A stretch of 64,000 nucleotides of DNA from positions 1 to 64,000 of the forward strand of contig NZ_JAQTWL010000007.1 of NCBI RefSeq assembly GCF_028689295.1, in the 5' to 3' direction. Each line of letters opens with the position of its first letter. Positions within the stretch are counted from its first letter, which is position 1. The position numbers were made by a program, and so were the translations under genes. Below, piece by piece: positions 1-7,101 of this stretch. The notes beneath the pieces were generated by a model. The model saw only the letters and a list, made by a program, of their open reading frames with translations. It was not told where the DNA came from and did no database searches. Source of the stretch: Rhodoferax sp. (GTDB lineage Bacteria > Pseudomonadota > Gammaproteobacteria > Burkholderiales > Burkholderiaceae_C).

Positions 1-82
1 GCGCTTCACGGCCCGCGCAAAAGGTCGTGGCAACCAGATCAGAAAACCCACGTGCCATGTGTACGTGACGGTTGGTAACTGA
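1..82 (+). CDS. rplV: 50S ribosomal protein L22, C-terminal end (partial)
   Basis: The window opens inside a gene whose last 26 codons are readable from base 2 and end with TGA at 80-82. The tail [18 protein letters not shown] has the basic-then-beta character of the L22 C-terminus, and the gene sits directly upstream of rpsC, as in S10 operons generally. L22 binds 23S rRNA and its loop lines the peptide exit tunnel. Only the extreme C-terminus is present, so identity rests mainly on position. Confidence 0.85.
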   Translation, partial: RFTARAKGRGNQIRKPTCHVYVTVGN

Positions 83-98
83 AAGAGGCCAGCAAGAT

Positions 99-995
99 AT
101 GGGACAAAAAATCCATCCAACCGGCTTCCGCTTGTCGGTCAGTCGCAACTGGGCATCTCGTTGGTATGCCAATGACCGTGATTTCGCTGGCATGCTGGCG
201 GAAGACATCAAGGTGCGCGAGTACCTTAAAGCCAAGCTCAAGAATGCGTCGGTTTCGCGCGTCTTGATCGAGCGTCCTGCCAAGAACGCCCGCATTACCA
301 TTTACTCGTCTCGTCCGGGTGTGGTGATCGGCAAGAAAGGTGAAGACATCGAGAACCTCAAGCGCGAATTGGGCCGCCAGCTCGGCGTGCCAGTGGCGGT
401 CAACATCGAAGAAGTGCGCAAGCCAGAAATTGATGCCAAGCTGATTGCTGACTCGATCACGCAGCAGCTTGAAAAACGCATCATGTTCCGACGGGCCATG
501 AAGCGTGCCATGCAAAATGCCATGCGTCTCGGTGCCCTGGGCATCAAGATCATGTCGTCAGGTCGTCTGAACGGCATTGAAATCGCGCGTTGCGAGTGGT
601 ACCGCGAAGGTCGCGTGCCGCTTCACACCCTGCGCGCCGACATCGACTACGGAACCTCTGAAGCCCATACCACCTACGGCACCATCGGTGTCAAGGTCTG
701 GGTTTACAAGGGCGATACCTTGGGTCGCAACGATCTGCCGGCTGTGGAAACACCGCGTCCGGACGATGAGCGTCGCCCACGTGGCCCGCGTCGTGATGAC
801 CGTGGTGGCCGTCCAGGCGCCGATCGTCCTGCGCCGCGCGCCGCGCGCCGCCCGATGGGCAGCAACGCAGCCCCTGCTGATGGCAGTGACAAACCCGCAG
901 TGGCTCTTGGAGCCGACGCACCTAAACCCACCGTTCAGCGCGTCCGCAAGGTAGCCGCGCCAGCCGCTGCAGCAGCTGACGGTAAAGGAGAATAA
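99..995 (+). CDS. rpsC: 30S ribosomal protein S3
   Basis: S3 sits at the mRNA entry channel of the 30S subunit. The protein begins [12 protein letters not shown], the usual S3 start; ATG at 99 was chosen over upstream in-frame starts for that reason. The KH domain is visible around residues 40-105 ([18 protein letters not shown]). At 298 aa it is about 65 residues longer than E. coli S3: after about residue 216 there is an Arg/Pro/Ala-rich tail ([16 protein letters not shown] and beyond), a low-complexity extension I associate with Burkholderiales S3. rplP follows two bases after the stop, so translation is probably coupled. Confidence 0.97.
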   Translation: MGQKIHPTGFRLSVSRNWASRWYANDRDFAGMLAEDIKVREYLKAKLKNASVSRVLIERPAKNARITIYSSRPGVVIGKKGEDIENLKRELGRQLGVPVAVNIEEVRKPEIDAKLIADSITQQLEKRIMFRRAMKRAMQNAMRLGALGIKIMSSGRLNGIEIARCEWYREGRVPLHTLRADIDYGTSEAHTTYGTIGVKVWVYKGDTLGRNDLPAVETPRPDDERRPRGPRRDDRGGRPGADRPAPRAARRPMGSNAAPADGSDKPAVALGADAPKPTVQRVRKVAAPAAAAADGKGE

Positions 996-997
996 TT

Positions 998-1414
998 ATG
1001 TTGCAACCCGCTCGTCGCAAGTACCGCAAAGAGCAAAAGGGCCGTAACACCGGTATCGCAACCCGGGGTAGCTCGGTTGCATTTGGTGATTTCGGTCTGA
1101 AGTGTATTGACCGCGGCCGTTTGACAGCGCGCCAAATCGAGGCCGCACGTCGTGCTGTCTCCCGTCACGTCAAGCGTGGCGGTCGTATCTGGATTCGCGT
1201 GTTTCCCGACAAACCCATTTCCCAAAAACCCGCAGAAGTGCGGATGGGCAATGGTAAAGGTAACCCCGAGTACTACGTGGCTGAAATCCAGCCCGGCAAG
1301 ATCGTGTTTGAGATCGTCGGTGTCACCGAAGAATTGGCTCGTGAAGCGTTCCGTCTGGCAGCCGCCAAACTGCCGCTGCGCACCACCTTCGTGTCGCGCA
1401 TGATCGGTCAGTAA
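998..1414 (+). CDS. rplP: 50S ribosomal protein L16
   Basis: L16 organises the A-site tRNA region of the 50S subunit. The 138-aa product begins [17 protein letters not shown] and contains the expected [12 protein letters not shown] segment, and its length is normal for the family. The ribosome-binding site AAAGGAG lies inside the end of rpsC (984-990) and only two bases separate the rpsC stop from this ATG. It is part of the S10 operon. Confidence 0.98.
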   Translation: MLQPARRKYRKEQKGRNTGIATRGSSVAFGDFGLKCIDRGRLTARQIEAARRAVSRHVKRGGRIWIRVFPDKPISQKPAEVRMGNGKGNPEYYVAEIQPGKIVFEIVGVTEELAREAFRLAAAKLPLRTTFVSRMIGQ

Positions 1415-1429
1415 TCAGGAGAAATTGAT

Positions 1430-1636
1430 ATGAAAACGACTGAATTACGCCAAAAAGACGTTGCAGGTTTGCAGGCAGAAGTCAAAGCGCTGCAAAAGGC
1501 ACACTTTGGTTTGCGCATGCAAAAGGCAACCCAACAACTCAACAATACAGCCACACTGCGCCTCGCGCGCCGTGATATCGCTCGCGCCAAGACCATTCTG
1601 GTCGAAAAGCAAGCCGCTGTTCCATCCGCCAAATAA
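1430..1636 (+). CDS. rpmC: 50S ribosomal protein L29
   Basis: L29 lies near the peptide exit tunnel and contributes to the docking site for signal recognition particle and trigger factor. The 68-aa protein is a two-helix hairpin in character ([20 protein letters not shown]), with the usual [15 protein letters not shown] second helix. AGGAG at 1417-1421 gives good spacing to ATG 1430. It lies between rplP and rpsQ, the canonical order. Confidence 0.96.
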   Translation: MKTTELRQKDVAGLQAEVKALQKAHFGLRMQKATQQLNNTATLRLARRDIARAKTILVEKQAAVPSAK

Positions 1637-1646
1637 GGAGCGAAAC

Positions 1647-1916
1647 ATGACGGAAGCTAAAACATCCCTCAAGCGCACTTTGATTGGCAAGGTGGTCAGC
1701 GACAAGCGTGCGAAAACGGTCACCGTGCTGATCGAGCGTCGTGTCAAGCACGAGCTCTACGGCAAGATCGTCGGCAAGTCCAGCAAGTACCACGCCCATG
1801 ACGAAAAGGGTGAGTACAAAATGGGCGACATGATCGAAATTACGGAAAGCCGTCCTATCTCAAAAACCAAGAACTGGGTCGCAACGCGCCTGGTGCAAAA
1901 GGCCTTGCTGGTCTAA
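1647..1916 (+). CDS. rpsQ: 30S ribosomal protein S17
   Basis: S17 is a primary 16S rRNA-binding protein with an OB fold. The start at 1647 ([20 protein letters not shown]) follows AAGGAG at 1634-1639 and gives an 89-aa protein, the usual length. The conserved [20 protein letters not shown] region is present. In most bacteria rplN, rplX and rplE follow directly; here a hairpin and T-run come next and then a peroxiredoxin gene, so the ribosomal operon ends at this gene. Confidence 0.97.
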   Translation: MTEAKTSLKRTLIGKVVSDKRAKTVTVLIERRVKHELYGKIVGKSSKYHAHDEKGEYKMGDMIEITESRPISKTKNWVATRLVQKALLV

Positions 1917-1948
1917 GTCTTTGCTTGGGCTGCGTGTCAGCACTTTAC

Positions 1949-1980
1949 AAAACGGCTCACAATTGTGGGCCGTTTTTATT
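1949..1980 (+). terminator. Rho-independent terminator after rpsQ
   Basis: A nine-base stem (ACGGCTCAC / GTGGGCCGT, one G-T wobble) around an AATT loop is followed by TTTTTATTTATT. It lies 30 bases after the rpsQ stop and would end the S10 transcript before the peroxiredoxin gene. Confidence 0.85.
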
Positions 1981-2012
1981 TATTCAATTGTTTTTTAAAT
2001 CAGGAGTTAAAT

Positions 2013-2519
2013 ATGATTCAAGTCGGTGACCAGTTACCAGCCGCAACGCTGATGGAATTCCATGAAACCGAAGGTGGCGGCTGCAGTCTGGGCCCCAATC
2101 CGGTCGATGTTGTGGCCGCCAGTGCGGGCAAGACCATTGCGTTGTTCGCCTTGCCTGGCGCCTTCACCCCCACCTGCTCTGCCAAGCATGTGCCGGGTTA
2201 TATCGCCAACCATGATGCGCTCAAGGCCGCTGGCGTTGATGAAATCTGGTGCGTCAGCGTCAACGACGCTTTCGTCATGGGCGCCTGGGCGCGTGACCAA
2301 AAGACCGGTGACAAGGTGCGCATGCTGGCCGATGGTGATGCGGCATTTGCCAAGGCCACCGGTTTAACGCTCGACCTGACCGGCAAAGGTTTGGGGCTGC
2401 GCAGCAATCGCTATTCGATGCTGGTCAAGAATGGCAAAGTGGTCACGCTCAACATCGAGGGCCCTGGCAAATTCGAAGTCAGCGACGCGGCTACGCTGCT
2501 GGCACAAGTCAAGGCCTGA
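2013..2519 (+). CDS. Peroxiredoxin (Prx5 type)
   Basis: A thiol peroxidase that reduces H2O2 and alkyl hydroperoxides. The family signature PGAFTPTCSAKHVPG is present, with the peroxidatic cysteine at about residue 55; Cys24 and the cysteine in DEIWCVSVNDAF are further candidates for resolution. The length of 168 aa is normal for the Prx5/AhpE-like group. An upstream in-frame start at 1965 would lie inside the terminator, whereas ATG 2013 is preceded by CAGGAG at 2001-2006, so 2013 is preferred. It appears to be a single-gene unit between the S10 terminator and a minus-strand acetyltransferase. Confidence 0.93.
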   Translation: MIQVGDQLPAATLMEFHETEGGGCSLGPNPVDVVAASAGKTIALFALPGAFTPTCSAKHVPGYIANHDALKAAGVDEIWCVSVNDAFVMGAWARDQKTGDKVRMLADGDAAFAKATGLTLDLTGKGLGLRSNRYSMLVKNGKVVTLNIEGPGKFEVSDAATLLAQVKA

Positions 2520-2532
2520 TCCTTTTCAACTC

Positions 2533-2565
2533 ATCAGGGGACATCTGTGCAGAGACTCCCCTGAT
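2533..2565. terminator. Candidate bidirectional terminator hairpin
   Basis: ATCAGGGGA (2533-2541) pairs with TCCCCTGAT (2557-2565) between the converging peroxiredoxin and acetyltransferase genes. The stem is good, but there is no clear T-run on either side, so termination function is uncertain. Confidence 0.4.
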
Positions 2566-3053
2566 CAAAGTCGCGCCATCAAATAGTGCGCGCCTTCAAT
2601 GGGGTTGAAGTAATAGGGCGCGACTTCCACGAACCCCAACTCCTGGTACATGGCGCGTGCCGTTTCCATTTCGCTCAGGGTGTCCAGCAGCACATAGGCG
2701 TAACCGGCTTGACTGGCGGCCTGTATCACCGCTTCGGCCAGACGCCGACCCAAACCATTGCTACGCAAGGCCGGGCGCACATACAAACGTTTCATTTCAC
2801 AGGCGTTGGGGTAATCGGCCGTGTCCAAAGGGCGCAGCGCGCAGCAGCCGACCATGTCATTGGCTGAGTGGGCTATGAACAAGGCGCCGCGCGGCGGCGC
2901 GTAGTCACCTGGCAGGCCCGCCAGTTCTGCCTCAAAGTTCTGGAAACACAGGTCGATGTCCAGACTGTTTGCATACTCTTTAAAGAGCGCGCGCACCTGC
3001 TCAACATCATCCGTGCCTTCAAACGCTTGAATTTGAATAGGTTCTGAAGTCAT
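2565..3053 (-). CDS. GNAT family N-acetyltransferase
   Basis: A 162-aa single-domain acetyltransferase of the GNAT fold. The acetyl-CoA binding motif A is visible as VRPALRSNGLGRRLAEAVI (R/Q-x-x-G-x-G/A type), followed by YAYVLLDTLSEMETARAMYQELGF, the usual beta5-alpha4 region. The acceptor substrate cannot be read from the sequence. It converges on the peroxiredoxin gene. A small-molecule or peptide acceptor is equally possible. Confidence 0.88.
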   Translation of the reverse strand: MTSEPIQIQAFEGTDDVEQVRALFKEYANSLDIDLCFQNFEAELAGLPGDYAPPRGALFIAHSANDMVGCCALRPLDTADYPNACEMKRLYVRPALRSNGLGRRLAEAVIQAASQAGYAYVLLDTLSEMETARAMYQELGFVEVAPYYFNPIEGAHYLMARL

Positions 3054-3079
3054 GGTGGGCTAGAACTTGAGTCGTTCAT

Positions 3080-3742
3080 TCAGCCAACCAGTCCGATGAC
3101 CGTGCCACTCACCAGGCCCATGCAGACCAGAAAAATCACGGCGGCAAGCTTGCGCTCAGACCCACTGTCGCGCGCGCTGGGTGCGGCAAAGTCTAGCGTC
3201 TTGTCGCCCGTGATCATGGGTTGAATCAGGTTTTCCTGCTTGCCAAAAAAATAATAGACGATGGCCGACACATGCAAAGTCACCAAGCCCAGCAAGACCA
3301 ATTTGCCAATCGCCTTGTGGTAGTAAGTCGCATTGCTGACCCAGGCCGAGGACACAAAGCGTGTCAAAGGACCTGCATTGGCGATTTCATCATCACTCAT
3401 CAGGCCGGTGGTGACTTGCAGGGCTAGGAACACCAGCATAGCGACAACCGACAGGGCGCCCAACGGGTTGTGACCGACATCGTGATGTTGCAGGCCCTTT
3501 CCACGCAGGTAACGCCATACCTCCCTGGGGCCGACCAGGAATGTGGAAAAGCGCGACCAGTGGCCGCCCAGCAAACCCCACACCATGCGAAACAGCAGCA
3601 AGGTCAACACACCGTAACCAAACTGGAAATGCCAGACCATGGCGCCACCACCCATTTGGCTGGTGACGATCAGGCCGACAAAACACGCCGCCAGCGCCCA
3701 GTGAAACAGGCGCGTCGGGGCATCCCAAACACGAACAAGCAA
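3080..3742 (-). CDS. Cytochrome b561 family membrane protein
   Basis: A di-haem b-type cytochrome of the inner membrane, probably passing electrons between quinol and a periplasmic partner. The start VRVWDAPTRLFHW is the hallmark of prokaryotic b561 proteins and carries the first haem histidine; further histidines occur in HFQFGYGVL, HDVGHNPLG, YHKAIG and VTLHVSAIVYYF, spread over four predicted membrane spans. I chose the TTG at 3742 because AAGGAGG (3757-3751) stands at ideal spacing. Any ATG lies well upstream, beyond this ribosome-binding site, and would add unrelated residues. The length is 220 aa. A cytochrome c' gene is divergently transcribed about 100 bases away, suggesting the two are partners. 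Confidence 0.9.
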   Translation of the reverse strand: MLVRVWDAPTRLFHWALAACFVGLIVTSQMGGGAMVWHFQFGYGVLTLLLFRMVWGLLGGHWSRFSTFLVGPREVWRYLRGKGLQHHDVGHNPLGALSVVAMLVFLALQVTTGLMSDDEIANAGPLTRFVSSAWVSNATYYHKAIGKLVLLGLVTLHVSAIVYYFFGKQENLIQPMITGDKTLDFAAPSARDSGSERKLAAVIFLVCMGLVSGTVIGLVG

Positions 3743-3838
3743 AGCAATTACCTCCTTGAAAGACGCGGGAGAAAGGTTAAATGATTTCTCATACACTTCG
3801 CCTCCCATCTGTTTTAGTTTAACGACGAAAGGACTTCC

Positions 3839-4291
3839 ATGAAAAAACTCACTGCTTGTCTTCTGGCGGGCGCAGCATTGGTCATGGCCGTGCCTGCCTC
3901 GGCACAATTCGCCAAAGCTGAAGATGCCATTAAATACCGCAAAAGTGCCCTGTTTGTGATGCAGCAGAATTTTGGCCGTGTTGCTGGCATGGCTGGTGGA
4001 AAAATTCCGTTTGATGCCAAAGTCGCCGCAGAGAGCGCCGCCGTTGCGGAATTCATGGCCAAGCTGCCCTGGGCTGGTTTCGGTCCGGGAACCGACAAAG
4101 GCGAGACCAAGGCAAAACCTGAGATATGGACTGACAAAGCCAAGTTCGACGACCACGCCAAAAAATTGCAGGGCGAAATGAGCAAACTGGCAACTGCTGC
4201 CAAATCCGGTAATCTTGACAACATCAAGGTGGCGGTGAATGCCACTGGCGGCGCGTGCAAAGCGTGCCATGACGACTTTCGCGCCAAATAA
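3839..4291 (+). CDS. Cytochrome c' (class II periplasmic c-type cytochrome)
   Basis: The 150-aa protein has a clear Sec signal peptide (KKLTACLLAGAALVMAVPAS, cleaved near ASA-Q) and the class II layout with the haem-binding motif at the extreme C-terminus: C140-K-A-C143-H144. Cytochromes c' are four-helix bundles with a five-coordinate haem that bind NO and CO; in several bacteria they protect against NO. GAAAGGA precedes ATG 3839. Its divergent neighbour is a cytochrome b561, a pairing seen in other proteobacteria that suggests electron delivery to the haem. An NO-protection role is inferred from the family. Confidence 0.93.
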   Translation: MKKLTACLLAGAALVMAVPASAQFAKAEDAIKYRKSALFVMQQNFGRVAGMAGGKIPFDAKVAAESAAVAEFMAKLPWAGFGPGTDKGETKAKPEIWTDKAKFDDHAKKLQGEMSKLATAAKSGNLDNIKVAVNATGGACKACHDDFRAK

Positions 4292-4386
4292 TCTGCGCTT
4301 CAAGCCAGGGGCAAGCTTCTAAGTCAGCTGCATGCCCCCGGTATGACCGGCGTTAAGATGTCGCTACCCCATGAACTGCCCAGGAC

Positions 4387-5100
4387 ATGCTTATGAATCG
4401 ACGCCGGTTTGGATCCTTTTCAGCTTCGCTACTGGCGTCTTCATGCCTGGGGCTCAGTGCAAGCGCAAACGCACTGTCGGTCAATGACCTGACCAATGCC
4501 CAGGCCTCGCAGGGGCTCAAGCTGGCATTGGAAAAGGGCGCCATTGCGGCCGTCCAGTTGCTGGGTCGGCCCGACGGGTTTTTGGGCAATGACAAGGTCC
4601 GGATTCCATTGCCGGGCTTTCTGCAAGACACTGCCAGGTTGTTGCGCAGCTTTGGTCAGGGCGCCCGCCTGGATGAGCTGATTGTGGCCATGAACCGTGC
4701 GGCGGAGACCGCAGTGCCGTTGGCGCGTGACATGCTGGTGGGCGCAGTCAAAACCATGAACGTGAAGGATGCCAAGAAAATATTGACTGGTGGCGACACC
4801 TCGGTGACGCAGTTTTTTGCGGAAAGAACGCGGCAACCTCTGGGTCGAAAGTTCTTGCCCGTGGTCGCCCGGGTCACCTCGCGGGTCAATCTGGCTGATA
4901 AGTACAACCAAGTCGCCGGCAAAGCCGCTGGCATGGGTTTGCTCAAAGGAGACCAGACCTCGATCGAGCAATACGTCACCGCCAAAACGCTCGACGGCAT
5001 CTACTTCATGATTGGTGAAGAAGAGAAAAAGATCAGGCAAGATCCGGTGGGCACCGGCAGCGCCTTGCTGCAAAAAGTATTTGGTGCCCTGCGGCCTTGA
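4387..5100 (+). CDS. DUF4197 domain protein, exported
   Basis: A 237-aa protein of the DUF4197 family, whose function is unknown. The N-terminus MLMNRRRFGSFSASLLASS has twin arginines before a short hydrophobic stretch ending ASANA, so export by Tat or Sec to the periplasm is likely. Typical family segments are LTNAQASQGLKLALEKGA, VRIPLPGFLQ, and TAKTLDGIYFMIGEEEKKIR near the end. A second start at 4393 (MNRRRF) is equally plausible. The following MFS gene begins only 16 bases downstream, so the two may be co-transcribed. Confidence 0.85.
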   Translation: MLMNRRRFGSFSASLLASSCLGLSASANALSVNDLTNAQASQGLKLALEKGAIAAVQLLGRPDGFLGNDKVRIPLPGFLQDTARLLRSFGQGARLDELIVAMNRAAETAVPLARDMLVGAVKTMNVKDAKKILTGGDTSVTQFFAERTRQPLGRKFLPVVARVTSRVNLADKYNQVAGKAAGMGLLKGDQTSIEQYVTAKTLDGIYFMIGEEEKKIRQDPVGTGSALLQKVFGALRP

Positions 5101-5116
5101 TGCGACGACTCCCGCT

Positions 5117-6364
5117 GTGCTGACCCTGTTACCACGGCGCAACGCGATATTGGTGTTTGTTGCGTTCGCCTTTGCCTACTTCCTCTCATCCCTGATTCGT
5201 GCCATCACGGCCACCCTTTCGCCCACGCTGACGCAGGAATTCGCGCTCAATGCGCAAGATCTTGGGCTGCTTGCGGGTGGTTATTTTTTGGGATTTGCCG
5301 CAACGCAACTCCCGCTGGGTGCCTGGCTGGATCGGCATGGGCCCAAAAAAGTGATTCTTTATTTCCTGCTGGTGGCGGTGTTGGGCTGCATGGCCTTTGC
5401 CATGGCCGACAGTTTTCGCGGTTTGCTGCTGGCGCGCGTGCTCAGCGGTGTCGGGGTCAGCGCCTGCATGATGGCGCCGCTGACCGGTTACCGGCGCTGG
5501 TTTGCGGTCAGTTCGCAAATGCGCGCCAATTCCTGGATGCTGATGACCGGCGCCTTCGGCATGGTGGCATCCACCCTGCCCGTGCAGTGGCTGATGCCGC
5601 TGGTGGGTTGGCGCCCCCTGTTTTGGGCGCTGGCGGCTTTGGTCGCGTTGGCCATGTTGCTGATCGCCTGGCAGGCGCCCCGTTGGCAGGAGGTTGCCGC
5701 CGCCCCCCCCGATATGATTCATCCTGTGGCTGGGACCAGCTATGCCGAGGTCTGGCGTCACCCGTACTTCAAAAAAATGGCGCCCATGGCGTTTTTCATT
5801 TACGGCGGCCTGATCGCCATACAGACCCTTTGGGTGACGCCCTGGATGATTCGCGTGGCTGGCTTTACCCCGATGCAAGCGGCTATGGGACTCTTTTGGC
5901 TCAACATGGCCATGCTGGGCACCTTCTGGTCTTGGGGCATGGTTTATCCTTGGCTGGCCCGCCGCGGCTACAGCGCTGATCGCCTGATCAGCTATGGCAT
6001 GCCGCTGAGCTTTATCCTGCTGGCGTTGATCATTGCGGCGGGCTCGGGCATTGGCGTTTGGGCCGGCGTGGCCTGGGCCTTGTATTGCATGAGCTGCACC
6101 TTCATTTCTCTGGCGCAGCCGGCGGTGGCCATGGCTTTTCCCCCCGACCTGGCCGGGCGCGCCCTGTCGTCCTACAACCTGGTGTTGTTTGCCGGCGTTT
6201 TTGCCGTGCAGTGGGGCATCGGCCTGGCCATTGATGGTTTTCGGGCGCTGGGATCGACCGAGGTGCCGGCTTTTCAGATGGCGATGGCGATATATTTGCT
6301 TTGCACCATGGCGTCCTACGCGTACTTTCTGACTACAAAAAGTCATAATCAGCATCCGTGTTGA
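5117..6364 (+). CDS. MFS transporter
   Basis: A 415-aa major facilitator with about 12 hydrophobic segments. The signature between spans 2 and 3 is visible (GAWLDRHGPKKVIL), and QLPLGAWLDRHG is typical of bacterial MFS carriers of unknown substrate. The open frame extends upstream into the DUF4197 gene; GTG at 5117 places the first membrane segment (ILVFVAFAFAYFLSSLI) close to the N-terminus as expected, but the start is not certain. The neighbours give no substrate. Confidence 0.83.
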   Translation: MLTLLPRRNAILVFVAFAFAYFLSSLIRAITATLSPTLTQEFALNAQDLGLLAGGYFLGFAATQLPLGAWLDRHGPKKVILYFLLVAVLGCMAFAMADSFRGLLLARVLSGVGVSACMMAPLTGYRRWFAVSSQMRANSWMLMTGAFGMVASTLPVQWLMPLVGWRPLFWALAALVALAMLLIAWQAPRWQEVAAAPPDMIHPVAGTSYAEVWRHPYFKKMAPMAFFIYGGLIAIQTLWVTPWMIRVAGFTPMQAAMGLFWLNMAMLGTFWSWGMVYPWLARRGYSADRLISYGMPLSFILLALIIAAGSGIGVWAGVAWALYCMSCTFISLAQPAVAMAFPPDLAGRALSSYNLVLFAGVFAVQWGIGLAIDGFRALGSTEVPAFQMAMAIYLLCTMASYAYFLTTKSHNQHPC

Positions 6365-6416
6365 ATCACCAGAGCCAGCACCATGCCCCTTCAAAATTGC
6401 AGCACCCGTGAAAGAC

Positions 6417-6863
6417 ATGAATAACGGCATTTTCATCATTGCGCATGCACCCTTGGCCACAGCCTTGCGCCAGTGCGTGTTGCACGTTTTTCCGGATGCG
6501 GCATCCTCGCTGGCGGTGCTCGATGTTCAGCCCAATACCCCGGTCGATGAATCCCTGGACAGCGCCCGATTGACCATGGCGCTGCTCAATACCGGGCGCA
6601 CGCTGATCCTGACCGACATGTTCGGCGCCACGCCCTGCAATGTGGCACAAAAACTGGTGGATGGCGTTAATTCCAGACTGGTCGCCGGTGTGAACCTGCC
6701 CATGCTGCTGCGCGCCATCACGTACCGCAACGAGTCCATGGATGCCCTGGTGGCGCGCGTGCTCGCCGGGGGTACCCAGGGGGTGATGCAAGTGGCCGTC
6801 ACGGCCCCGCAAAATCAGCAACGAAAACCAAATGATCAAAACCACGACGACCATCAGCAATAA
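6417..6863 (+). CDS. PTS system EIIA component, mannose (Man) family
   Basis: A cytoplasmic phosphocarrier domain of about 148 aa. It begins MNNGIFIIAHAPLATAL, with the phosphorylatable histidine at position 10 as in the IIA domain of E. coli ManX, and carries LTDMFGATPCNVAQKL, the usual family loop. A GTG at 6408 could add three residues. The last 32 bases overlap the HPr gene in another frame, and ptsI follows. There is no IIB, IIC or IID gene nearby, so this EIIA-HPr-EI set probably has a regulatory phosphorelay role rather than sugar uptake, as proposed for similar sets in other proteobacteria. Confidence 0.9.
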   Translation: MNNGIFIIAHAPLATALRQCVLHVFPDAASSLAVLDVQPNTPVDESLDSARLTMALLNTGRTLILTDMFGATPCNVAQKLVDGVNSRLVAGVNLPMLLRAITYRNESMDALVARVLAGGTQGVMQVAVTAPQNQQRKPNDQNHDDHQQ

Positions 6864-7101
6864 ATTGGGACTTCATGCCCGCGCTTCCGCCAAGTTGACC
6901 AAACTGGCAGGCAGTTTCCCATGCGAAGTCTGGATGTCGCGCGGCGAGCGTCGCGTTAATGCCAAAAGCATCATGGGCGTAATGATGCTGGCCGCCGGGA
7001 TGGGCTCGCAGATCGAAATTGAAACCAGTGGTGAGCAGGAGCAGCAGGCGATGGAGGCGTTGTTGAATTTGGTGGCAGACAAATTTGGGGAAGGTGAGTG
7101 A
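6832..7101 (+). CDS. ptsH: Phosphocarrier protein HPr
   Basis: HPr accepts phosphate from enzyme I and passes it to EIIA. The 89-aa protein has the active-site motif LGLHARASAKL with His15, and the regulatory-site region VNAKSIMGVMML with Ser46. Ser46 is the residue phosphorylated by HPr kinase (HprK); no hprK gene occurs in this window. The gene starts within the EIIA gene and its stop overlaps the GTG start of ptsI, so the three are translationally coupled. Confidence 0.96.
   Translation: MIKTTTTISNKLGLHARASAKLTKLAGSFPCEVWMSRGERRVNAKSIMGVMMLAAGMGSQIEIETSGEQEQQAMEALLNLVADKFGEGE

Noticed and set aside
3743..4303. Long minus-strand extension of the cytochrome b561 frame to 407 aa
   Set aside because: It runs antisense through the cytochrome c' gene, shows no family match in that part, and a strong ribosome-binding site supports the TTG start at 3742.
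5186..6460. 424-aa minus-strand frame opposite the MFS gene
   Set aside because: Rich in His, Gln, Arg and Gly as expected from the reverse strand of a GC-rich membrane protein gene; no family features.
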